DNA of 64,000 nt from Lutibacter sp. Hel_I_33_5 (lineage in GTDB: Bacteria > Bacteroidota > Bacteroidia > Flavobacteriales > Flavobacteriaceae): contig NZ_VISM01000001.1 of NCBI RefSeq assembly GCF_007827455.1, forward strand, positions 2,705,501 through 2,769,500, in the 5' to 3' direction. Positions 36,305-45,117 of the stretch are shown here, one piece after another. Both the position numbers and the translations under genes were made by a program. Position 1 is the first letter of the stretch. Each line of letters begins with the position of its first letter. Below the pieces are notes generated by a model. It ran no database searches and had not been told where the DNA came from. It worked only from the letters and a program-made list of their open reading frames with translations.

Positions 36305-37283
36305 AAAAATCAATTAATAGTATGATGGCAACACCAATCAATATAAATAATAAAGCAATCCAAGTTTCATGTGTTGAAAAATTAGGGATGAAACGTTCAT
36401 AATTCTCCACAATTTTATGTTGGTTTTTATCGAATAGAAAATCACCATTTTTTGTTTTAAAAATTGTTTTTTTCCATGGCCAAACAATTCCTAAAGATCC
36501 AGTTATAAAACCAATAATTACAGCGGTAACAATTTGTTTCCATCTTTTTAATACATAGCCTAAAACATGAGATATGGTTACAAGACCAAATGCAGAACCT
36601 GCAGTAAACATCCCCATTACTTTTAGGTAACGTATTTTTTCTGGATCTTGTAATATTGCCCAATTTCCAGCTATTAAGTTGGTAATTACACTAAATAAAG
36701 CATTTACAGAATCAACTAAAAGCAGTACATAGTTTCCTAATAGTATTAATATAAATGAGCCAGAAAGTCCTGGAAGCGTCATTCCAGAAACACCTATAAT
36801 TCCACAAATAAAAACAAACCAAAGTGCATCATTTTCTGTTGCAGGTGTTAAAAAACTGATTCCAATTCCTATAGAAATTCCAATTAATAATGAAAAGATA
36901 TTTTTAAAATTCCATTCACCAAAATCTTTTCCGATATAATAAATCGAGCCTAAAATCATTCCAAAAAACCAAGACCAAACAAAGAGTTCATAGTTTTTTA
37001 AAAAGTAATCTAACACTAGTGAAATACTAAAATAACTAAAAGCACTTCCAGTTAAGATTAGGGTTAAAAAACCGGCATTGGTATAGGTTAAGAATTGTTT
37101 GAATTTCCCTGTAAAAAGTAACTTAAATGCTTTTGCATTAATTTTTCTAAAGGAATTAATTAGTTCTTCGTAAAAACCTAAAACAAAAGCTACCGTACCG
37201 CCAGAAACCCCAGGAACTTTATTAGCAGCTCCCATGGTTAATCCTTTAAAAAATAATGCTATTTTATCTTTAGAAGTACGCAC
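36285..37283 (-). CDS. DUF368 membrane transporter (PopT-like), second copy
   Basis: 332 residues with about nine or ten transmembrane helices. The two family motifs are MGAANKVPGVSGGTVAFVLG near the N-terminus and SGMTLPGLSGSFILILLGNY in the middle, an inverted pair of loops with V/L-P-G-x-S-G. DUF368 proteins (PopT) have been linked to undecaprenyl-phosphate recycling across the membrane in other bacteria. The start codon appears to be GTG at 37283, 12 nt after the stop of the first copy. It differs clearly from that copy, so the duplication is old. It overlaps aroE. Confidence 0.9.
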   Translation of the reverse strand: MRTSKDKIALFFKGLTMGAANKVPGVSGGTVAFVLGFYEELINSFRKINAKAFKLLFTGKFKQFLTYTNAGFLTLILTGSAFSYFSISLVLDYFLKNYELFVWSWFFGMILGSIYYIGKDFGEWNFKNIFSLLIGISIGIGISFLTPATENDALWFVFICGIIGVSGMTLPGLSGSFILILLGNYVLLLVDSVNALFSVITNLIAGNWAILQDPEKIRYLKVMGMFTAGSAFGLVTISHVLGYVLKRWKQIVTAVIIGFITGSLGIVWPWKKTIFKTKNGDFLFDKNQHKIVENYERFIPNFSTHETWIALLFILIGVAIILLIDFYDRKRK

Positions 37284-37295
37284 TTTGTTTTAGAA

Positions 37296-38222
37296 TTATT
37301 CGTTTTTGTTGACGGCTAGTTTTTCTAATAAAAGGATTAATCCAAAACCTAGTATGGCAAATATAATAGCGTACATTAATTGTGGATTTCCATCAAAAGA
37401 AAAAGGAGATACACTTTTTTCTAAAAGTGGTTTTAATGCTCCATGTCTGTCTGTATAAGTTGTTAAGGTGGTTTTCCAAGGCCAAACTTTATTTAAAGAG
37501 CCTAACATAATTCCTGTTAAAACGACCAGCATTTGGTTCTTATAATTTGAAAATAAAAATTTTAAAAACTTAGAGAATGCAATTAGCCCAATCATAACTC
37601 CAATGGCAACAGCAGATAATACTTTTAAATCTTTGCTTGTTATGGCGGCCATTACTGTTGGGTAAACACCAATTAAAAGTAAAATATAGGAACCAGAAAT
37701 TCCCGGTAAAATCATAGCGCAAGAAGCTATTGCACCAGCAACAACTAAAAATATGAAACTTGTTTCTTGCCCGTTAACAGAAGGAATAATGGTAATTATG
37801 TAACCAAAAGCAACTCCTAAAACTCCTAATACTATATTTTTATAATTCCAATTCGTAATTTGTTTTGCTATATAAATAATACTAGCTAAAACCAATCCAA
37901 AAAAGAAAGACCATAATAGTACAGGTTGGTTTTCTAATAACCATTTAATTGCCTTGGCTAATGAAACAATACTTGTGAAAATCCCAATAAAAAGGGCTAA
38001 TAAAAAATTACCATTTGCTTGTTTCCAAGCTGCTTTAAAACCTTTATTTTTTAGGGTTTTTAATAGTGAAAGATTTATGTTACTGATGCTAGATAAAAGT
38101 TCTTCATAAATTCCAGAAATAAAAGCAATTGTTCCGCCAGAAACTCCAGGTACAACATCAGCAGCACCCATGCCTAAACCTTTTAATCCAATAATGATAT
38201 AATCTTTTAATTTTCTACTCAT
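37296..38222 (-). CDS. DUF368 membrane transporter (PopT-like), first copy
   Basis: 308 residues with the same architecture as its neighbour: MGAADVVPGVSGGTIAFISG followed by a helical half, then ASCAMILPGISGSYILLLIG and the second half. It starts with ATG and is the first gene of the operon DUF368 - DUF368 - aroE (- DUF349). As a PopT-type carrier it would return C55 lipid phosphate to the cytoplasmic face for cell-wall and surface-glycan synthesis; this is family knowledge applied here by inference. Why two copies are kept in tandem is unclear. Confidence 0.9.
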   Translation of the reverse strand: MSRKLKDYIIIGLKGLGMGAADVVPGVSGGTIAFISGIYEELLSSISNINLSLLKTLKNKGFKAAWKQANGNFLLALFIGIFTSIVSLAKAIKWLLENQPVLLWSFFFGLVLASIIYIAKQITNWNYKNIVLGVLGVAFGYIITIIPSVNGQETSFIFLVVAGAIASCAMILPGISGSYILLLIGVYPTVMAAITSKDLKVLSAVAIGVMIGLIAFSKFLKFLFSNYKNQMLVVLTGIMLGSLNKVWPWKTTLTTYTDRHGALKPLLEKSVSPFSFDGNPQLMYAIIFAILGFGLILLLEKLAVNKNE

Positions 38223-38337
38223 TTTAAGTTTGATTTTTGGTGAAACGAAGATAGTGGAAAATGGTTAAAATTTAATAGTTTTAGATATACTAAACATAAG
38301 AATTAAAATTTATTATATTTATAGAAAAAATCACGAT

Positions 38338-39174
38338 ATGAAAAAAAGTAAATTAGGTTACATTATATTTTTTACGTTATTAATTTTAAGTTCTTGTTCA
38401 AAAGAGAGGAGTGATACTGAATTTATATCAACTGAGAACAAAATTAATAACGAAAATGAAAGCAAAATTGAAAGTAAAATTGATGAAAAAGGAAAAAATA
38501 AAAGTAATAACGATGTAGTTAGGTCGGAAATTATAGAAGGCGGATTTAATTCTTTAGTTGATAATCAATATCATAAGTATGTTTTATATGTGCCAGATAG
38601 TTATTACACTTCACAATCAACTCCTTTAATAATTTATTTGCATGGAGCAAGTAGTACAGCAAAAGATGATTTAAAAGTAAAAGGTCCTTTTAGAGCTATA
38701 AATAAAGGTATAGAGCTCGATTTCGTTGTAGCTTCACCTCATTCTAGAGGCTGGAACCCTAAAGTTGTAGATGAATTTTTAGAAAACATTGTTTTAAAAC
38801 ATTTTGAAAATATAGATAGCAAAAGAGTATACGTTACAGGGCACAGTATGGGGGGATTTGGAACTCTTGATTTTGCAGTTGAATATCCAGAAAAAGTAGC
38901 AGCTATAATACCAATAGCTGGTGCTAATTTAGAAAGTGGAAGAAAATGTAATTTAAGAGATATTCCTGCTTGGTTTTTCCATAGTAGAGATGACAAAGCT
39001 GTACCATTTAGTTTTTCAGAAAATGCAGTAAATTTAATTAATACATGTTGTCCATCTATACCTCCTAAGTTTACTATTTTTGAAACAAAAGGTCATGGTA
39101 TTTCTTGGTTTATTTATAATAAATCAGTTGAAGAAATTGATATTTATTCTTGGATGCTGCAGTATTCTAAATAA
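38338..39174 (+). CDS. Lipoprotein alpha/beta-hydrolase (esterase), copy 1
   Basis: 278 residues. The signal peptide has the lipobox ILSSCSKERS (Cys20), followed by a charged low-complexity linker (about 21-65, rich in Asn, Glu, Lys and Ser). The hydrolase domain has an oxyanion-loop LIIYLHGASS, the nucleophile elbow TGHSMGGFGT, an acid region AWFFHSRDDKAVP and a histidine in ETKGHGISWF, so the Ser-Asp-His triad is complete. It is like PHB-depolymerase/prolyl-oligopeptidase type esterases at the cell surface. A close paralogue follows 13 nt downstream. Confidence 0.88.
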   Translation: MKKSKLGYIIFFTLLILSSCSKERSDTEFISTENKINNENESKIESKIDEKGKNKSNNDVVRSEIIEGGFNSLVDNQYHKYVLYVPDSYYTSQSTPLIIYLHGASSTAKDDLKVKGPFRAINKGIELDFVVASPHSRGWNPKVVDEFLENIVLKHFENIDSKRVYVTGHSMGGFGTLDFAVEYPEKVAAIIPIAGANLESGRKCNLRDIPAWFFHSRDDKAVPFSFSENAVNLINTCCPSIPPKFTIFETKGHGISWFIYNKSVEEIDIYSWMLQYSK

Positions 39175-39187
39175 AAAACAACTAGCT

Positions 39188-39979
39188 ATGAGGACAAAAG
39201 GATTAAGTTATATTATATTTTTTATGTTATTAATTTTAAGTTCTTGTTCAAAAGAGAGAGTGCCATCTACAACCACAAAAGTAACTTACCAGCCAAATAT
39301 TATAGAAGATGGATATGTTTCAAAAGTAGATAATTTGTATCATAAATATGCTGTATATCTACCTGATAATTATTATTCTTCAGAATCGACGCCTTTAATA
39401 ATTTTTCTACACGGGGCAGGAGGAGGAAGGAACCCAGAAGATTTAACAAAAAAAGGGCCATATAGAGCTATTAATAAAGGTATAAAACTTGACTTTGTTG
39501 TAGCATCATTGTTAAACCCAGATATAATTTTACATGGTAGGGAAATGGTAAATCTTTGGAATTCTGAAGTTATTAATGAATTTTTAGAAAAAGAGATTAA
39601 AGTTTTATATAAAAATATTGATATTAAAAGAATTTATATAACAGGTCACAGTATGGGAGCAGGTGGGACTGTAAGATATGCTGCCGATTACCCAGAAAAA
39701 GTTGCAGCCATTGTACCAATATCTGGAGGACGTTTACCTGAAGAAAAAAAATGTAATTTAAAAGAAGTTCCAGCTTGGTTTTTTCATAGTAAAGATGATA
39801 TAGCAGTGCCAATTAGTGTTTCGCAAAACACTGTGGATTTAATTAATTCTTGCTTACCTACGGTTATTCCTAAATTTACAGTTTTTAATAAGTTAGGACA
39901 TGGTATCTCTTACTTTATTTATGATAAATCAGATGAAGAAATTGATATTTATTCTTGGATGCTCCAGTATTCAAAATAA
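39188..39979 (+). CDS. Lipoprotein alpha/beta-hydrolase (esterase), copy 2
   Basis: 263 residues from the ATG at 39188; a longer frame reaching back into copy 1 is not credible, because this ATG begins a lipoprotein signal nearly identical to that of copy 1 (LILSSCSKER). The triad is kept in TGHSMGAGGT, AWFFHSKDDIAVP and KLGHGISYF. It lacks the long charged linker of copy 1 and has a small insertion near LLNPDIILHGREM. Nucleotide identity is highest over the signal peptide and the last 45 nt, so this is a tandem duplication with diverging middle parts. Confidence 0.88.
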   Translation: MRTKGLSYIIFFMLLILSSCSKERVPSTTTKVTYQPNIIEDGYVSKVDNLYHKYAVYLPDNYYSSESTPLIIFLHGAGGGRNPEDLTKKGPYRAINKGIKLDFVVASLLNPDIILHGREMVNLWNSEVINEFLEKEIKVLYKNIDIKRIYITGHSMGAGGTVRYAADYPEKVAAIVPISGGRLPEEKKCNLKEVPAWFFHSKDDIAVPISVSQNTVDLINSCLPTVIPKFTVFNKLGHGISYFIYDKSDEEIDIYSWMLQYSK

Positions 39980-40008
39980 AAAAAGCCAAAGCAAAGCTTT
40001 GACTTTTT
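39977..40008. terminator. Bidirectional terminator between esterase 2 and the TPR gene
   Basis: AAAGCCAAAGC and GCTTTGACTTT pair around a 2-nt loop with A and T runs on either side; the one odd pair is a G-U wobble in the minus-strand transcript. Confidence 0.75.
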
Positions 40009-40033
40009 ATTCAATAAACTCCCTAAGCTTATG

Positions 40034-41404
40034 TTATCCCATCGCTTTTTTATAGTTGATGAGTAATTTTTTTACTTTAGTGTTTTCTGTTATGATTGGG
40101 AAAAGTTCATTCATAATTGTATGATAGTCATAATCTATTTTCATACCATTTATTAAATGATCAATTCCGTAATTTTCTTTATTTAAAATAATAAACAATC
40201 CAGCCAATCTATATTCTATTTCAGCAAAATATTTGTAGGTCTTTTGTGCTTTGAATAGTATTTTTAAAGCGTCATTAAAATCGCCTAAAAATAATAATAC
40301 ATCCGCTAAGGCAATATAAATTTCTATAGCAATATCATTTAACTCAATACATTTTTCAAAACCATTTACGGCTTCCTCAAAAAAGTTAAGTTTTATATTT
40401 ATTTCAGAATATTTACGCCAATATAACGAATTGTCTTCATCAATTTTTAATGCTTTTGCAATGTAATATGCCGCTTTTTGATAGTCTTTTTGTTTGTAGT
40501 AAGCATTAGTTAATAGTAACCAACCTTTATCTAATAAAGGATCTTCATGTACCGCTTTTTTATAATAACTAACTGCAGTATCTTCTTGCTTAATTTTTTC
40601 GTAGCATTCACCAATTCTTACATACACAAAAGCTGTAGGATCATCTAATTCTAAAGTAATTAAATAATTTTCTATGGCTTCTTTATATTGACCAAGTTCT
40701 TCTAAAGTTTTGGCTTTTTCTAAATAACCGCCAATAAAACTTTCGTCAATTAAAACAGCATAATCAAAAGAAGTTAAGGCTTCTTTAAACATGTTTAGAA
40801 CAAAGTATTGTCTCCCTAATTGATGCCAAGCAACTTCGCTATATGGGTTTCTATTGATGTATGAATTTAAAAAATGAATGGCATCTTCATGTTCTTTTTG
40901 CATATCAAAACAATACACAATATTATACAATGCAGAATAATCTTCATAATCTACATCAATACATTTTGCAAAACTTAAACGCGCATTTTCAAAATCGTCT
41001 AAAAATAAATATTCCATTCCCATTAAAGACCAAAGATCAACTTGCTCATCAGAAAAAGTTAATCCGATTTTTAAAGCTTCAATAGCTTTTTCATGTTGAC
41101 CACCTTTTGATAAAATAGTTGCTTTTTGAATGTATACTTCATCATTTTCTGGTGCAATTTTTTCTAATCTTTTTACTGATTTTGCTGCATCATCAAACTT
41201 TCCTTCAAAAATTAACAACTCTACATGGAGTAATTTTAAATCGATAGAAGTAGGGTGTTGTTGTAAGCCTAATTTAACGGCTTTATTGGCTAAAGAGTGT
41301 TTTCCACAATCTAAATAATGGACGATAATTTCTTCAAATTCAACCAAATCAAAGAAATAAACACTGTTGGTTTTTAGCATTGATTCAAATTTTGATAGAG
41401 ACAT
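40034..41404 (-). CDS. TPR repeat protein
   Basis: 456 residues, no signal peptide, composed almost entirely of tetratricopeptide repeats (about eleven, for example AWHQLGRQYFVLNMFKEALT and VYVRIGECYEKIKQEDTAVS). The N-terminus FESMLKTNSVYFFDLVEFEE is characteristic of a conserved flavobacterial TPR protein. It presumably acts as a cytoplasmic protein-interaction scaffold. Nothing in its neighbours indicates a partner; pyrR lies divergently upstream. Confidence 0.88.
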   Translation of the reverse strand: MSLSKFESMLKTNSVYFFDLVEFEEIIVHYLDCGKHSLANKAVKLGLQQHPTSIDLKLLHVELLIFEGKFDDAAKSVKRLEKIAPENDEVYIQKATILSKGGQHEKAIEALKIGLTFSDEQVDLWSLMGMEYLFLDDFENARLSFAKCIDVDYEDYSALYNIVYCFDMQKEHEDAIHFLNSYINRNPYSEVAWHQLGRQYFVLNMFKEALTSFDYAVLIDESFIGGYLEKAKTLEELGQYKEAIENYLITLELDDPTAFVYVRIGECYEKIKQEDTAVSYYKKAVHEDPLLDKGWLLLTNAYYKQKDYQKAAYYIAKALKIDEDNSLYWRKYSEINIKLNFFEEAVNGFEKCIELNDIAIEIYIALADVLLFLGDFNDALKILFKAQKTYKYFAEIEYRLAGLFIILNKENYGIDHLINGMKIDYDYHTIMNELFPIITENTKVKKLLINYKKAMG

Positions 41405-41552
41405 AGGCTATTGTATTTGAATTATTACTCTAAGGTACACTAAGTCTTAAAGAGCATTTAATTTCATTCGAATTGTTTTCAACAATTTAATTAACAGTTT
41501 GATTGTTTTTTGATAAAAAGAAAGAAATTTTGTCCATCGACATTTTTTGTAG

Positions 41553-41560
41553 TAGCTTTG
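41553..41560 (+). promoter_or_regulatory. Promoter (TTG-N20-TAgcTTTG) for pyrR-pyrB
   Basis: A TTG at 41530-41532 and the box TAGCTTTG make a -33/-7 pair. The leader of about 40 nt contains a direct repeat of CTATTAGG (41572-41579 and 41587-41594). Confidence 0.6.
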
Positions 41561-41605
41561 CGCTTTGATAACTATTAGGAATAATTCTATTAGGTTTCAA
41601 AAACA

Positions 41606-42151
41606 ATGAGCAGAAAAACATTACTTAACTCTAAAGAAATTGAAATAATTCTGCATCGATTAGCATGTCAGCTAATTGAAAATCACAACGATTTTTCTAA
41701 TACCGTTTTAATTGGTCTACAACCTAGAGGTTCTTTCTTAGCTAATAGATTGGTAGATTTACTTAAAAATGAATACGGAATTAAAAATCTTGAGCTTGGT
41801 CTTTTAGACATCACTTTTTATAGAGATGATTTTAGAAGAAGAGACGAGCCTTTGGAAGCTACACCTACTGAAATTGATTTTTTAATTGAAGACAAGAAAG
41901 TAGTGATTATTGATGATGTGTTGTATTCTGGTAGAAGTGTAAGAGCTGCTTTAACTGCAATTCAATCGTACGGAAGACCCGATAATATTGAGTTATTGGT
42001 ATTAATTGATAGACGATTTAGTAGACATTTACCAATTCAACCGAATTACAAAGGAAGACAGGTTGATGCAATTAACGAAGAAAAAGTAATTGTAAATTGG
42101 AAAGAAACGCATAAAAAAGATGTTATTTATTTAGATAATACGGTAGAATGA
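41606..42151 (+). CDS. pyrR: Bifunctional PyrR: pyr regulator / uracil phosphoribosyltransferase
   Basis: 181 residues. The PRPP-binding motif is KVVIIDDVLYSGRSVRAAL, and the family's LIGLQPRGSFLANRL and LLDITFYRDDF stretches are present. PyrR binds pyr mRNA leaders in Gram-positives; in Bacteroidetes the regulatory role is uncertain, and it may serve as uracil phosphoribosyltransferase. Its stop overlaps the pyrB start (ATGA), so translation is coupled. Confidence 0.93.
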   Translation: MSRKTLLNSKEIEIILHRLACQLIENHNDFSNTVLIGLQPRGSFLANRLVDLLKNEYGIKNLELGLLDITFYRDDFRRRDEPLEATPTEIDFLIEDKKVVIIDDVLYSGRSVRAALTAIQSYGRPDNIELLVLIDRRFSRHLPIQPNYKGRQVDAINEEKVIVNWKETHKKDVIYLDNTVE

Positions 42152-43077
42152 AGGAGCTAAGTGTAGAAAATTTATTAGGCATAAAATACCTCACTAAAAG
42201 TGATGTAAATCTTATTTTTGAAACTGCAGATCATTTTAAAGAAGTTTTAAATAGACCGATAAAGAAAGTTCCATCGCTTAGAGATATTACGATTGCCAAT
42301 TTATTTTTTGAAAATAGTACACGAACAAAATTATCGTTCGAACTGGCAGAAAAAAGATTATCTGCAGATGTAATTAATTTTTCTGCAAGTCAATCTTCAG
42401 TAAAAAAAGGAGAAACTTTAATAGATACAGTAAACAATATTTTATCAATGAAAGTTGATATTGTTGTGATGCGTCATCCAAATGTTGGGGCAGGAGTTTT
42501 CTTATCTAAACATGTTGATGCTAAAATTATTAATGCAGGTGATGGAACCCATGAACATCCAACACAAGCTTTATTAGATTCGTACTCTATTAGAGAAAAA
42601 CTTGGAACCGTAAAAGGAAAGAAAATTGTAATTGTAGGTGATGTTTTACATTCTAGAGTTGCACTATCAAATATTTTTGCATTAAAATTACAAGGAGCAC
42701 AAGTAAAAGTTTGTGGCCCAACAACGTTAATTCCTAAGCATATTACAAGTTTAGGAGTAGAGGTAGAGACCAATCTCAAGAAAGCATTAGAATGGTGTGA
42801 TGTTGCAAATGTTTTGCGTGTTCAACATGAACGTATGGATATTAAATATTTTCCTTCTACAAGAGAATACACACAGCTTTTCGGAATAAATAAACAGATT
42901 TTAGATAATCTTGGCAAGAAAATTGTAATCATGCATCCAGGGCCAATTAACCGTGGTGTAGAAATTACAAGTGACGTTGCAGATGCAGATCAATCTATAA
43001 TTTTAAACCAAGTAGAAAATGGTGTTGCCGTTAGAATGGCAGTCATTTATTTATTGGCGCAACAAATTAAAAGATAA
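42148..43077 (+). CDS. pyrB: Aspartate carbamoyltransferase catalytic subunit
   Basis: 309 residues. PyrB condenses carbamoyl phosphate with aspartate, the committed step of pyrimidine synthesis. The carbamoyl-phosphate loop is ENSTRTKLSFE (Ser57, Thr58, Arg59, Thr60), the second is GDGTHEHPTQALLDSYSI, and the C-terminal HPGPINRGVE contacts aspartate. No pyrI regulatory chain gene follows, so the enzyme is of the catalytic-trimer type or uses a chain encoded elsewhere. It overlaps pyrR by 4 nt. Confidence 0.96.
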   Translation: MKELSVENLLGIKYLTKSDVNLIFETADHFKEVLNRPIKKVPSLRDITIANLFFENSTRTKLSFELAEKRLSADVINFSASQSSVKKGETLIDTVNNILSMKVDIVVMRHPNVGAGVFLSKHVDAKIINAGDGTHEHPTQALLDSYSIREKLGTVKGKKIVIVGDVLHSRVALSNIFALKLQGAQVKVCGPTTLIPKHITSLGVEVETNLKKALEWCDVANVLRVQHERMDIKYFPSTREYTQLFGINKQILDNLGKKIVIMHPGPINRGVEITSDVADADQSIILNQVENGVAVRMAVIYLLAQQIKR

Positions 43078-43089
43078 AGTTTATTCCCA

Positions 43090-43422
43090 ATGAATATAGT
43101 ACATAAAGAAGGATATCATCTTATAACTTCTGATGAAGATTCGTTTTCATCTTTTTTTAAAAACTTTTCTAAAGCGTTTTCTTCTTTAGAAAAAAATCAT
43201 GTTATTATTCAACTTTCTGAGAATCTTAACGTTGTGAAAGACGAAATTTCATTATTTTTGGATTTTAGTTCTAGGTTACAACAAAATGGCATGTCCTTTG
43301 TAGTAATTATTAAGAATGTAAATGTTGATGATTTTCCAGAAGAATTTAACATAGTGCCTACTTTAGTAGAAGCAGAAGATGTAATTGATATGGAAAACAT
43401 GCAACGAGAATTAGGGTTTTAA
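43090..43422 (+). CDS. Small soluble protein, possibly STAS-like
   Basis: 110 residues. Alternating short strands and helices (HVIIQLSENLNVVKDEISLF, FVVIIKNVNVDDFPEEF, ending EDVIDMENMQREL) recall the STAS/anti-sigma-antagonist fold, but no phospho-serine motif can be assigned with confidence. It is the third gene of the pyrR-pyrB transcript and lies before a T9SS-type small protein and ribonuclease Z, an order I recall in other flavobacteria. The function is unknown. Confidence 0.7.
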   Translation: MNIVHKEGYHLITSDEDSFSSFFKNFSKAFSSLEKNHVIIQLSENLNVVKDEISLFLDFSSRLQQNGMSFVVIIKNVNVDDFPEEFNIVPTLVEAEDVIDMENMQRELGF

Positions 43423-43430
43423 AGAATAAT

Positions 43431-43751
43431 ATGATTAAAAAGTTACTTTTTATTTCTTTTCTATTGATTGCTACTATTGGTTTTGCTCAGCAAAAATCAA
43501 TTAGTAAGTTGGTTACTACACCAAATCCTTTTACAGAAAAAACCACAATTCATTTTAATGCTACTTCTACGCAAAAAATTACTCTAAGTGTTAGTAATAT
43601 TTTAGGAAAGGTAGTTTACAAGAAAATACATAAAGTAAAAAAAGGAAAAAATTCAATTCCATTCTCTAGAAATAATTTACAAACAGGTATGTACATTTAT
43701 GTACTACAAAACCATAAAGAAATTATTTCTAAACGTTTTGTAATTAAATGA
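43431..43751 (+). CDS. Exported protein consisting only of a T9SS type A sorting domain
   Basis: 106 residues. After the signal peptide (IATIGFAQQ) the whole chain resembles the C-terminal Por-secretion/T9SS type A domain: TTPNPFTEKTTIHFNATSTQ, SVSNILGKVVYKK, NNLQTGMYIYVLQ, and the final basic KRFVIK. Normally this about 80-residue domain is the tail of a larger cargo; here there is no cargo. Its stop overlaps the rnz start (ATGA). It may be a remnant, a decoy for the secretion machine or a surface protein in its own right. Confidence 0.85.
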   Translation: MIKKLLFISFLLIATIGFAQQKSISKLVTTPNPFTEKTTIHFNATSTQKITLSVSNILGKVVYKKIHKVKKGKNSIPFSRNNLQTGMYIYVLQNHKEIISKRFVIK

Positions 43752-44662
43752 TTGCAAAACTCACTATTCTAGGCTGTCATTCTGCAACCCCGCGTGTAAA
43801 CGCACACCCAACATCACAACATTTAGAGTTAAATAATCGTCATTTTTTAATAGATTGCGGAGAAGGTACACAGCGTCAAATGCGCAAGTATAAAGTTGGT
43901 TTTGCTAAAATCAATCAGATCTTTATTTCACATTTACATGGAGATCATTTTTTTGGATTAATCGGATTAATATCAACTTTCGGAATTTTAGGTAGAGAAA
44001 ATCCATTGCATGTTTTTGGACCTAAAGGAATAAAGGAGATTATTACTTTGCAATTAAAATTGTCTAAATCGTATGCAAAATACGAGATGATTTTTCATGA
44101 ACTTTCTTCAACTGAAAGTGAACTTATTTTTGAAGATGATAAAGTGACGGTGCATACAATTCCATTAGAACATCGCGTATATACAAATGGCTACTTATTT
44201 ACAGAAAAAGAGAAGCCAATAAAATTACATATAGAAAATATAAGACAATATCCAGAAATAGAAGTTTGTGATTATCATGCAATTAAAGCAGGAAAAGATG
44301 TTACGTTACAATCTGGAGAAATTATTGCTAATAAAGAATTAACGTTACCTCCAGAAAAATCAAAAAGCTATGCTTTTTGTAGTGATACAGTTTATAAACC
44401 TTCCATAGCACCTATTATAAAAAATGCTGATTTGTTATATCATGAAGCTACTTTTTTAAATGATAGAGAAGATTTAGCAGAAAAAACAAAACATGCTACG
44501 GCACAACAAGCGGCACAAATAGCAAAAGATGCTGGAGTTCAAAAATTAATTATTGGCCACTATTCTAGTAGATATTCAGATATATCAAAATTTAAAAAAG
44601 AAGCATCAGTAGTTTTTGATAATACCATGTTAGCAGAAGCAGGAAAAGTGTTTACTTTTTAA
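43748..44662 (+). CDS. rnz: Ribonuclease Z
   Basis: 304 residues. Rnz removes the 3' trailer from tRNA precursors. It is a metallo-beta-lactamase-fold enzyme with the zinc motif SHLHGDHFFGL (His62, His64, Asp66, His67), further ligands in IPLEHRVYTNGY and YAFCSDTV, and the final IGHYSSRY. The length is usual for the short form. As tRNA genes here lack an encoded CCA (see tRNA-Arg), 3' trimming by Rnz before CCA addition fits. It converges with the CoA-binding gene, overlapping by 4 nt. Confidence 0.95.
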   Translation: MIAKLTILGCHSATPRVNAHPTSQHLELNNRHFLIDCGEGTQRQMRKYKVGFAKINQIFISHLHGDHFFGLIGLISTFGILGRENPLHVFGPKGIKEIITLQLKLSKSYAKYEMIFHELSSTESELIFEDDKVTVHTIPLEHRVYTNGYLFTEKEKPIKLHIENIRQYPEIEVCDYHAIKAGKDVTLQSGEIIANKELTLPPEKSKSYAFCSDTVYKPSIAPIIKNADLLYHEATFLNDREDLAEKTKHATAQQAAQIAKDAGVQKLIIGHYSSRYSDISKFKKEASVVFDNTMLAEAGKVFTF

Positions 44663-45021
44663 TACTGATTTGTTGCTAATAAAACTAAGGTACAAGCAAC
44701 TTCTGAAATAATATTATTTTCTAACAACTGCTTTACAAATTTTTCGTTTTCTGTTCCTGGATTAAAAATGACTCTATTCGGTTTTAATGCAATAATATAC
44801 TTGTAATATTCTTTTTGTCGCTTTGGGTTAAGATATAAAGTAACTGTATCTATATCTTCATAAAATATTTTTTGATTTTCGATTGTTACATCATCTACGA
44901 TACCTTGCCTCAATCCAATTGCTTTTACTTGTTTATTATTACTTCTTAATCTTTTAATAGCCTTATTAGAATACCTTTCTTCTTTTAATGAAGCTCCTAA
45001 AACTAATGTTACATTTTTCAT
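44659..45021 (-). CDS. CoA-binding protein
   Basis: 120 residues with the CoA-binding Rossmann domain (YccU-like): VTLVLGASLKEERYSNKAIK at the nucleotide loop, DIDTVTLYLNPKRQKEYYKY and ALKPNRVIFNPGTENEKF in the middle. It is a single-domain version of the family and its role is not known. It lies divergently from the outer-membrane barrel gene and its tail overlaps rnz. Confidence 0.9.
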   Translation of the reverse strand: MKNVTLVLGASLKEERYSNKAIKRLRSNNKQVKAIGLRQGIVDDVTIENQKIFYEDIDTVTLYLNPKRQKEYYKYIIALKPNRVIFNPGTENEKFVKQLLENNIISEVACTLVLLATNQY

Positions 45022-45034
45022 TTGTTAATAATAC

Positions 45035-45059
45035 GTTAAACTCTGTTAAACACCGTAAC
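45035..45059. promoter_or_regulatory. 10-nt-spaced GTTAAAC direct repeats
   Basis: GTTAAAC occurs at 45035-45041 and 45045-45051, with a partial third copy GTAAC at 45055. The spacing is one helical turn, in the divergent promoter between the CoA-binding and barrel genes. This could be an operator for a protein binding one face of the DNA. Confidence 0.4.
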
Positions 45060-45117
45060 AAAGATATCCAGTTATACGTCTATAAGACATCAATAAAAAT
45101 ATAATTAATCAAACACG

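Noticed and set aside
39080..39187. Upstream extension of the second esterase into the end of the first
   Set aside because: The ATG at 39188 begins a lipoprotein signal nearly identical to that of copy 1; the extension only reads copy 1 in another frame.
41572..41594. CTATTAGG direct repeats in the pyrR leader as a PyrR-binding site
   Set aside because: There is no anti-terminator/terminator pair or known PyrR-binding loop, and the repeat is short in AT-rich DNA.
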